Of a stretch of 20,818 bases of DNA, positions 1 through 6,017 are shown in pieces. Position numbers and translations under genes: made by a program. Positions within the stretch are counted from its first letter, which is position 1. Each line of letters begins with the position of its first letter. The notes beneath the pieces are model-generated. The model did not search any database. It was not told where the DNA came from and saw only the letters and a program-made list of their open reading frames with translations. This DNA comes from Actinomycetes bacterium (GTDB lineage Bacteria; Actinomycetota; Thermoleophilia; Gaiellales; Gaiellaceae), in NCBI GenBank assembly GCA_030624785.1, contig JAUXJK010000008.1, forward strand, positions 1 through 20,818. The letters run 5' to 3'.

Positions 1-1423
1 CCCAGCGCCTGTAGCCGACGATGTCGACCACAACGTCGTGACTGAAGCGATCGCGGAAAGCCATCGCGAGGCGAACAGCGTCAACGGCCGCTTCCGGATC
101 GTCGGCGTTCACGTGAATGATCGGCACATCGAAACCCTTGGCGAGATCGCTCGAGTACCTGGTGGAACGGCTTTCCTCAGGGTCGCTGGTGAACCCGATC
201 TGATTGTTCGCGATCAGGTGAAGAGTCCCGCCGGTCGAGTACCCGTCAAGGGCTTGAAGGTTGAACGTCTCGGCCACCACTCCCTGTCCTGGGAATGCTG
301 CGTCACCGTGAATAAGAATCGACAGGGCCCGGGACGGATCCTGCCGACCCGTCGAGTGGTCGGTCTGATACGCACGAGTCTCGCCCTCCACCACGGGATC
401 CACAGCCTCAAGATGGCTCGGATTTGCGGCGAGGATCACGTTGATCATTCCCGACTGAGTCTCACGGGACGCCTGTGCACCAAGGTGATACTTGACGTCA
501 CCGGTGCGCTCTTCGGAGGGAAGATCGATTGCGCCCAGCGCCTTCTCTCCCTCGAACTCACGCAGCAGAGCCGTGTACGAGCGACCAACCGTGTGCTTGA
601 GCACGTTCATTCGTCCGCGGTGCGACATGCCGATAACCGCCTTCTCGGCGCCCTTCTCACGCGCGATCTCGAGCGCGGTGTCGAGCATCGGCACCAGAAC
701 GTCCAGACCCTCAATCGAGAACTGTTTCTGGCTGAGAAAAGCGCGCCGCAGATATCGCTCGAAGCCTTCGACCTGCGCGAGCCGGCGAAGAAGCGCTCGT
801 CGCTCATCAGGCGGCCCCGGAACGCGATGAGCGCCCGACTCGGCGGCTCGACGTAGCCACACCCGCTGCTCGTGACTAGAGATGTGCTCGATCTCATAGG
901 CAATGCGCTGGCAGTACGTCGCTCTCAGATGAGGCAGGGCTTCGGCGAGCGTCTCCCCGGGAACAGCAATGCGGAGAACGTCGGCCGGGATCCGCTGTTG
1001 TATGTCTGGCGTAAGCGACGGCGTCAGATTCTCGGGTTCAAGCGAAGGATCCCCCAAGGGCTCCGAGCCGAGCGGATCGAGAGTCGCAGCAAGATGACCG
1101 TGCATGCGATAGGCCTTGACGAGCGCCATGGCTGCGGCAACCGCAGCGAGCATTGCGTGGTCGGCCGTCGCCTGATCATCAGCCGCTGAACCGCCCGTAT
1201 CCGGTCGGACGGACTCCGTCGCGGTCGGGCCGTTCGTCGCAAACAGACTGGGATCGAGCTCCCGCAGTCGCCTGATCAACGGATGATCAGCGAGCAGGCC
1301 ATTGGCCGCAGAATCGAAGAACGTCCGCCACTCAGCCGGCACTGCCCCAGGATCATCCAGGTAGTCGTCGACCAGCTCACGGACAAAGCCGACGTTTACC
1401 GCATCGATATGGTCAGGAGTCAC
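1..1423 (-). CDS. sucA: 2-oxoglutarate dehydrogenase E1 component, N-terminal part (3' end outside window)
   Basis: This is the thiamine-diphosphate E1 subunit that decarboxylates 2-oxoglutarate in the TCA cycle. About 474 codons are present in one open frame, and the gene runs off the window start. Visible E1o landmarks are the N-terminal E2-contact segment (FVRELVDDYLDDPGAVPAEW, about residues 13-32), AYRMHGHLAATLDPLG (about 103), GMSHRGRMNVL (about 264), HGDAAFPGQGVVAET (about 371), NNQIGFTSDP and HVNADDPEAA near the end. The GTG at 1423 puts 12 residues before the conserved N-terminal segment; no clear ribosome binding site supports it, so the start is tentative. The acyltransferase domain that precedes E1 in mycobacterial Kgd proteins is absent, so this looks like the ordinary unfused E1. 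It lies 134 nt downstream of the rhodanese gene on the same strand. Identity is very secure; the exact start is not. Confidence 0.93.
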   Translation of the reverse strand, partial: MTPDHIDAVNVGFVRELVDDYLDDPGAVPAEWRTFFDSAANGLLADHPLIRRLRELDPSLFATNGPTATESVRPDTGGSAADDQATADHAMLAAVAAAMALVKAYRMHGHLAATLDPLGSEPLGDPSLEPENLTPSLTPDIQQRIPADVLRIAVPGETLAEALPHLRATYCQRIAYEIEHISSHEQRVWLRRAAESGAHRVPGPPDERRALLRRLAQVEGFERYLRRAFLSQKQFSIEGLDVLVPMLDTALEIAREKGAEKAVIGMSHRGRMNVLKHTVGRSYTALLREFEGEKALGAIDLPSEERTGDVKYHLGAQASRETQSGMINVILAANPSHLEAVDPVVEGETRAYQTDHSTGRQDPSRALSILIHGDAAFPGQGVVAETFNLQALDGYSTGGTLHLIANNQIGFTSDPEESRSTRYSSDLAKGFDVPIIHVNADDPEAAVDAVRLAMAFRDRFSHDVVVDIVGYRRW

Positions 1424-1549
1424 ACGTAAAACCGGACGCTCACTGCAACAGTAGCCAACGAGCTCCAGTACATCGGCTCGAAGTGCGCACCCTTGATGGT
1501 TGGCGACGAGGCCGCGATCTCCTGCTAGCTCGAACCTCGCCTGTTTTTC

Positions 1550-1565
1550 TTGCCTTTCTAGGCAA
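1550..1565. other. small inverted repeat over the rhodanese stop codon; rest of the 134-nt gap to sucA is featureless
   Basis: TTGCCT and AGGCAA flank a 4-nt loop and cover the rhodanese TAG stop. No T-run follows on the minus strand, so it is not a convincing terminator. I see no clear promoter or riboswitch in the remainder of 1424-1557, although sucA expression must start there or read through from the rhodanese gene. Confidence 0.3.
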
Positions 1566-1896
1566 CAAAGCCGGACTCGGGCTCGATCGTCTGGCCCGCT
1601 TCAGCCCAGGCCTGCATGCCACCGGCAACGTTGTACGCCTCATAGCCCGCGCCTCGAAGTGCCTTGACCGCCCTTGCGCTACGACTGCCGGAGCGGCAGA
1701 TGACGAGCACAGGGGTTCCCGCATCGAGCTCGAGATGGCGTTGCCCCAACTCGCCGAGCGGAATGTGATGGGCCGACCTTGCTCGTCCGGCTTGCCACTC
1801 GACATCTTCACGAACATCGAGCAGAACGGCTCCGGCCCCGAGCTGATCCGCGACATCGCTGACGCCAATCTCTGGAACATCCGTCGGACCGTCCAT
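1558..1896 (-). CDS. single-domain rhodanese-like sulfurtransferase
   Basis: A 112-aa protein that is one rhodanese domain from end to end. Residues 25-35 carry the family LLDVREDVEW motif, and the active-site loop CRSGSRSARA starts at Cys67, the residue that would carry the persulfide sulfur. GYEAYNVAGGMQAW (about 84-97) is the usual C-terminal rhodanese motif. No signal peptide or membrane segment is visible, so it should be cytoplasmic. Proteins of this size pass sulfane sulfur between carriers or detoxify thiols or cyanide; the substrate cannot be told from sequence. It lies 76 nt downstream of glcF and 134 nt upstream of sucA on the same strand, with no obvious functional tie to either. 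The ATG at 1896 has a TAGACT hexamer six bases upstream, and no clean ribosome binding site. Confidence 0.92.
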   Translation of the reverse strand: MDGPTDVPEIGVSDVADQLGAGAVLLDVREDVEWQAGRARSAHHIPLGELGQRHLELDAGTPVLVICRSGSRSARAVKALRGAGYEAYNVAGGMQAWAEAGQTIEPESGFVA

Positions 1897-1902
1897 GCCT
1901 CG

Positions 1903-1908
1903 AGTCTA
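1903..1908 (-). promoter_or_regulatory. possible -10 element of a leaderless rhodanese transcript
   Basis: The minus strand reads TAGACT, then six bases, then the rhodanese ATG at 1896. This fits TANNNT with transcription starting at or near the start codon. No convincing -35 is seen at 16-18 bases. Weak, pattern-only call. Confidence 0.2.
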
Positions 1909-1972
1909 GTCAGGCAACCTCGCCCCGGTTGAGGACCTGGCCGGTGGCCGGAGCAGCGCCGCAAGCACGGCC

Positions 1973-3269
1973 CTAACGGCGAGACGTGGCGAGCAGGTCT
2001 TGGGCGGACACGCCTTGCAGAGAAGCGTCAATGAGCTCGATTGGATGCAGAGCCGGCAGTGCCTCACCGTCTGCGCGCAGCACCGAGCTCACCTGAATCA
2101 GACAGCCGGGGTTGGCGCTTGCATAGGCGTCGGGTGACGTCTCGCGAATCCGTGCGGCCTTGCGTCTCCCGAGCTCCGCAGCGGCCTCCGGTTGCACAAG
2201 GTTGTAAATGCCTGCACTGCCGCAGCAGAGCTCCTGTTCGGCGGGCTCAACGACCTCGAGCTCCGGGACACGGGCCAGCGCCACGCGAAGCTCAGAGCCA
2301 ACGCCCTGCGCGTGGGCGAGATGACATGAGTCTTGTAGAGCAACACGAAGGCGGAGCGGCTTCGGGGATGTCCGCGGCGAGATATCCGCGAGGAACTCCG
2401 AGACGTCACGCACGCGTTGAGAGAAGTCATGTGCGCGCTCGGCATACTGCGGATCGTCGCGGAGAAGGTGTCCGTACTCCTTGAGCGTAGATCCGCATCC
2501 TGCTGCATTCACAATGATGGCCCCGGTCTGCTGCGCCCCGAACGAGTCGATCAGACGCCTCGCGCGCGCGCCCTTCCTCCAGGCGACCGGCGTGCACGGA
2601 AAGCGCTCCACAGCACCCTTGGCGCGGCGCGACAACGTTGAACCCCTCGGCCGCAAGAACCCGAACGGTCGCCGCGTTGACGTCACCAAACACGACTCGC
2701 TGAACACAGCCGACGAGCATCTCGACTGTGCCGCGTGCCTCGCCGACTGCGGGCGTGTGCTTGGCGACCCGCTCCGCCGAGCGCCACGGTGGAGCGAGAG
2801 TAGTGAGCGGCCGAGCCCACCGCGGCAATGGCAGCCGTCGCCCAATGCGCTCGGCCAGCAGAGCGGCACGCAGTCGAGTCGGATAGGGCACTGTGTTAAA
2901 CACGAGCCCCCGCACGATTCGATCGGTCAGGCTGCGCTGATGGGTGTCTTCGACGCGCGCGCGCGCATCCTCAATCAGACGGTCGTACTCCACACCCGAG
3001 GGACACGAGGTGAGACACGCCATGCAGCCAAGACAGCGATCGAAGTGCGTTGCAACAGTCGGGCTGACGGGCTTGGGCGCTTCGGTTGATCCCGGCTCCT
3101 CAAGCAGCTCTTTGAGCAGGTGAATGCGGCCTCTCGGTGAGTCCATCTCCTCACCCCAGAGCACGTATGTCGGGCAGGTTGGCAGACAGAAACCGCAGTG
3201 AACGCACTCGTCGGCCAGGCCACGGATCTCGGCGTCGCCGTGACCCTGCTCCTCCTTGGCGCTAGCCAA
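1973..3269 (-). pseudogene. glcF: glycolate oxidase iron-sulfur subunit, interrupted by one frameshift
   Basis: GlcF carries electrons from the flavin subunits of glycolate oxidase through two [4Fe-4S] clusters. The first frame (3269 down to about 2565) holds both cluster motifs, CVHCGFCLPTCP (about residues 22-33) and CLGCMACLTSCP (about 79-90), plus GCCGALSVHAGR, the first CCG motif. The rest lies in another frame (about 2570 to 1973): RRLIDSFGAQQTGAIIVNAA, the VALQDSCHLAHAQG region and the second motif ELCCGSAGIYNLVQPE. The frames meet at an alternating CG tract (2561-2571); one surplus base or one lost CG unit explains the break. Rejoined, it is about 431 aa, normal for GlcF. The TTG at 3269 is preferred as start because it overlaps glcE by 8 nt; a strong AAGGAGGAG at 3249-3257 has no in-frame start at a suitable distance. 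A sequencing error is possible, since both halves remain fully family-like. Confidence 0.85.
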
Positions 3270-4203
3270 CGAGTACCCGGCCTGGATCGAACTGCTCGCG
3301 AATGCGCTCTTCAAGGTGTATTAGGCCCGGCGACTGAGGCGAGTCGATGGGCCGCTCGACGTACGCGACGCCCAGCGATGGTCGGATCAGCGCCATCGGT
3401 TCAGACTGCAGGACCTCGCCAAGATCGCTCGGGGCAAAGGCCATGACGCCCGCCGCCTGGAGCTGGCGCTCGCTCGAGCGCTCCCATATGTCGTTGTCGA
3501 CGTGCCGCGCGCCGAGCGCTTGCGCAGCTGCATCGAGCTGGGCCTGGGCGACTCGAGCCGAACCCTCCACAAGCCCGATCAGTCTGCCGGGCCACAGGAG
3601 ATCGAGCGCGCCGAGCGGAAGATTCAACGTGCTGAGCCCCGTGAGCAACGGACGGGCGTCGCGCGGCCGGACGAGCTCGACTGCGAACGTCGAGGTCGTT
3701 TCTGGTCGCGGATGAAGGCGGAACGCTGCCCGCACGACGAGTCCGAGTGTGCCCTGGGCCCCGCAAAACAACTTGGCGAGATCGTAGCCAGCCACGTTCT
3801 TGACGACCTTGCCACCAGAGCTCGCGATCGTTCCATCGGCGAGGACGACCGTCACGCCAAGGATCAGATCTCGCACGGCACCAAACCGGTGGCGACGAGG
3901 CCCTGACATTGCTTGAGCGATGCACTCGCCGACGGTCGGATCGCCCGGCGGATCGAGCACCAAGCGTTGTTCGTGGCGCGCAAGAACCGCATCGAGTTCG
4001 GAGAGCCTAATCCCAGGTTCGACGACGCACGTGAGGTCAGTGGCCTCGTGCTCGAGCACGCGATTGAGGCGAGCGGTCGAAAGAACAACCTCGCCGCCGG
4101 GTCGATCGAGGGAGACCGACATTCCGGCGTTCCCGGCTTCTCGCAACGCAAGAGAGGCGTCTTCCGCGGACCGCGGCTCGACGCGCTCAGAAACGTTCTG
4201 CAC
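3262..4203 (-). CDS. glcE: glycolate oxidase FAD-binding subunit GlcE, shortened in the FAD domain
   Basis: GlcE is the second flavoprotein-like subunit of glycolate oxidase, a PCMH-type FAD domain protein. Family landmarks are STARLNRVLEHEATDLT (about 42-58), VEPGIRLSEL (about 61), AMSGPRRHRFGAVRDLILG (about 98-116) and GGKVVKNVAGYDLAKLFCGA (about 130-149). The GTG at 4203 is chosen because GGAGAAGG sits six bases upstream and it gives a 17-nt overlap with the end of glcD. At 313 aa it is shorter than E. coli GlcE (about 350). Between residues 25 and 41 the text runs NAGMSVSLDRPGGEVVL, about ten residues shorter than relatives, where the FAD pyrophosphate-binding loop is expected. No alternative frame supplies it. 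The C-terminal segment is also compact. It may be impaired in FAD binding, or may rely on GlcD for flavin chemistry. Confidence 0.88.
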   Translation of the reverse strand: MQNVSERVEPRSAEDASLALREAGNAGMSVSLDRPGGEVVLSTARLNRVLEHEATDLTCVVEPGIRLSELDAVLARHEQRLVLDPPGDPTVGECIAQAMSGPRRHRFGAVRDLILGVTVVLADGTIASSGGKVVKNVAGYDLAKLFCGAQGTLGLVVRAAFRLHPRPETTSTFAVELVRPRDARPLLTGLSTLNLPLGALDLLWPGRLIGLVEGSARVAQAQLDAAAQALGARHVDNDIWERSSERQLQAAGVMAFAPSDLGEVLQSEPMALIRPSLGVAYVERPIDSPQSPGLIHLEERIREQFDPGRVLVG

Positions 4204-5644
4204 GACCGGCCTTCTCCAGAGGATGCTCACGGTAGGGCCCGGGCACCTCGCCACACAAGCGCGGGGTGGGAAACAACTTGCCGGGGTTCGCTCGTCCGTC
4301 TGGATCGAACGCGCGCCGTAGGCGTGCCATGACTGCGAGATCGTCTTTCGAGAACATCAAGGGCATCGAGCACGCCTTGTCGGTACCGATGCCGTGCTCG
4401 CCCGTCAGCGCGCCGCCGGCCTCGACGCAGGCCACGAGGATCTCTTCGGCCAGACGCTCTGCCTTGGCCAGATCACCAGGTATCGACGCGTCGTACAGCA
4501 CGAGCGGATGGAGATTGCCGTCCCCTGCATGGAACACGTTGCCCACCGGGAGACCGTGCTCTTCCGAGAGCTCTCCGATCCGTCGAAGCACCGCCGGCAG
4601 CTTGCTCCGGGGCACCACGCCATCCTGCACGTAGTAGTTCGGGCTCACACGGCCCAGAGCTGCGAACGCCGCCTTACGTCCCCGCCAGAAGAGGGCTCGC
4701 TCTGCGTCGCTCTTCGCGACTCGCACCTCAGATGCGCCGAGCCGCTTGAATATCTCGAGGACGCGCTCGGTCTCTTCCTCCACCTGGTCGCTCGTTCCAT
4801 CGAGCTCGACCAGTAGGAGGGCTTCGACGGCCGGGTAGCCGGCGGATACCGCGGCCTCGGCCGCCTCTAGCGTCAGACGATCCATGATCTCCATCGCGCT
4901 GGCGAGAACACCGGCGGCGATCACGTCGGAGACTGCTTCGCCGGCGCCGTCCACTGAATCGAAGCCCGCGAGCAACGTACATACGCTGTCTGGCTTGCGC
5001 AGGATCCGAAGCGTGACCTGCGTCGCTATTCCTAGCGTGCCTTCCGAGCCGATAAAAGTTCCCAGGAGATCGGGACCCGACGTGTGAAGGCTTTTCCCCC
5101 CGAGCTGCACGAGACTGCCGTCGGGCATCACGACATCAAGCGCCGTGACGTGATTCACCGTGAAGCCGTACTTGAGGCAGTGCGCACCACCCGAATTTTC
5201 GGCCACATTCCCGCCAATCGTGCACACCTGCTGACTCGAGGGATCAGGAGCGTAGTAGTAGCCGTGCCCCGCGACAGCCTGGGTGACCGCGAGGTTGGTG
5301 ACGCCCGGCTCGACGACCACGCGCTCGCTCTCGAGGTCGATCTCGAGGATGCGATTCATGCGCTGCAGAGAAATCACGATGCCGTCCGCGACAGGTAGGG
5401 CGCCGCCCGAGAGCCCAGTGCCTGCTCCTCGAGCCACGAACGGAACGTCATAGGTGTTGCAGAGCCGAACGGCCTCTTGAACGTGTTGCGTAGAGTTTGC
5501 AAGGATCACGAGCGCCGGCACAACGCGAGTACCCGTGAGGCCATCGCACTCGTACGTGCGCAGCTGCTCTAGCTCAGAGATGACAGCTTCGCGTCCCAGC
5601 GCCGCGACGGCTGCTTCGCAAAGCTCGCGTTCACCCCTCTTCAT
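4187..5644 (-). CDS. glcD: glycolate oxidase FAD-linked catalytic subunit GlcD
   Basis: Oxidises glycolate (and often D-lactate) to the 2-oxo acid, passing electrons to GlcE/GlcF and the membrane quinone pool. The 485-aa protein is a full-length FAD_binding_4 plus FAD-oxidase C-terminal domain protein. The FAD loop VARGAGTGLSGGALP is at about 70-84, GGNVAENSGGAHCLKYG at 144-160 and IGSEGTLGI at 198-206. NVFHAGDGNLHPLVL (369-383) and LTGEHGIGTDK (413-423) carry the conserved His and Glu residues of the C-terminal domain. All key motifs are intact, unlike the partner subunits. The ATG at 5644 overlaps the stop of the upstream small gene as ATGA. D-lactate dehydrogenases are close relatives, but the glcE/glcF neighbours favour glycolate oxidase. 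Confidence 0.95.
   Translation of the reverse strand: MKRGERELCEAAVAALGREAVISELEQLRTYECDGLTGTRVVPALVILANSTQHVQEAVRLCNTYDVPFVARGAGTGLSGGALPVADGIVISLQRMNRILEIDLESERVVVEPGVTNLAVTQAVAGHGYYYAPDPSSQQVCTIGGNVAENSGGAHCLKYGFTVNHVTALDVVMPDGSLVQLGGKSLHTSGPDLLGTFIGSEGTLGIATQVTLRILRKPDSVCTLLAGFDSVDGAGEAVSDVIAAGVLASAMEIMDRLTLEAAEAAVSAGYPAVEALLLVELDGTSDQVEEETERVLEIFKRLGASEVRVAKSDAERALFWRGRKAAFAALGRVSPNYYVQDGVVPRSKLPAVLRRIGELSEEHGLPVGNVFHAGDGNLHPLVLYDASIPGDLAKAERLAEEILVACVEAGGALTGEHGIGTDKACSMPLMFSKDDLAVMARLRRAFDPDGRANPGKLFPTPRLCGEVPGPYREHPLEKAGRAERF
4210..4217 (-). promoter_or_regulatory. ribosome binding site deciding the glcE start
   Basis: GGAGAAGG on the minus strand, six bases before the GTG at 4203. 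It lies inside the end of glcD and argues against the longer open frame beginning at 4254. Confidence 0.6.
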
Positions 5645-5949
5645 CGTGCGGTGCTCTCGGAATTCTCCGGGGACACAAGCTTCAAGCCGCTCGCTACAAG
5701 GCGTCTCCCGGCGCGTTCGTAGACAACATCGACTGAGTCGTTCTTACGATATGTCCCGGCCACACCGAGCAACATGCTGGCCCAGCGAACGGCACCCAGC
5801 GACCCTTCGCCCGCAAGCTCGCGGCCAAACCACAGCTCGCGGCCACGCAGCTGGTAGTCGGTACCCAGCTCTTGCGGTACGCCGTTCACGTATACCTCGA
5901 GCGGCTCTGAAACCGCATCCGGAAGAAGCACCCGCCAAACGTTGTCCAT
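5641..5949 (-). CDS. small conserved-looking protein of unknown function, first gene of the glc operon
   Basis: A 102-aa product I do not recognise. It begins MDNVWRVLLPDAVSEPLEVY and contains VYVNGVPQELGTDYQLRGRE, then SVDVVYERAGRRLVASGLKL near the end. Alternating hydrophobic residues and the NGV..LGTDY turn suggest a small beta-rich fold; a similar short motif occurs in beta-structured phage proteins, but that is only a resemblance. There is no signal peptide, membrane helix or cysteine. The ATG at 5949 is preferred over an upstream extension to 6195 because the extension overlaps the divergent oxidase-like gene and reads as out-of-frame Arg/Pro-rich text. The stop overlaps the glcD start (ATGA, 5641-5644), so the two are probably translationally coupled. 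A TAGCAT hexamer seven bases upstream suggests a leaderless transcript. Confidence 0.75.
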   Translation of the reverse strand: MDNVWRVLLPDAVSEPLEVYVNGVPQELGTDYQLRGRELWFGRELAGEGSLGAVRWASMLLGVAGTYRKNDSVDVVYERAGRRLVASGLKLVSPENSESTAR

Positions 5950-5956
5950 GCGGCCG

Positions 5957-5962
5957 ATGCTA
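5957..5962 (-). promoter_or_regulatory. possible -10 element, leaderless start of the glc operon
   Basis: TAGCAT on the minus strand, seven bases before the ATG at 5949, with no ribosome binding site in between. This is the spacing expected if transcription starts at the start codon. No clear -35 is visible. Confidence 0.28.
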
Positions 5963-6003
5963 CTCGTCGCGCGGAACGGATCGCGGGTTGCGGAGCTGCC
6001 CCG

Positions 6004-6009
6004 TAGAAT
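6004..6009 (+). promoter_or_regulatory. possible -10 element, leaderless start of the oxidase-like gene
   Basis: TAGAAT, one mismatch from TATAAT, eight bases before the GTG at 6018, with no ribosome binding site between them. Together with TAGCAT on the opposite strand it makes a divergent promoter pair in the 68-nt gap. No -35 at normal spacing was found. Confidence 0.3.
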
Positions 6010-6017
6010 TGTGCGCG

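Noticed and set aside
38..856. Plus-strand open frame of 272 codons
   Set aside because: It is the antisense shadow of sucA, whose minus-strand frame shows strong E1 homology throughout.
1550..1565. Rho-independent terminator after the rhodanese gene
   Set aside because: The stem is short and no T-run follows on the minus strand.
3270..3314. TTG at 3314 as the glcF start
   Set aside because: It would overlap glcE by over 50 nt with no ribosome binding site, and the added residues have no family similarity; TTG 3269 is more economical.
4204..4254. Extended N-terminus of GlcE
   Set aside because: The extension lies within the end of glcD, and a GGAGAAGG site points to GTG 4203.
5535..6017. 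Long 5' extension of the oxidase-like gene to give a 710-residue protein
   Set aside because: The extra 161 codons are antisense to glcD and the small 102-aa gene, read as Arg/Ser/Pro-rich shadow text, and CtaD homology starts only after 6018.
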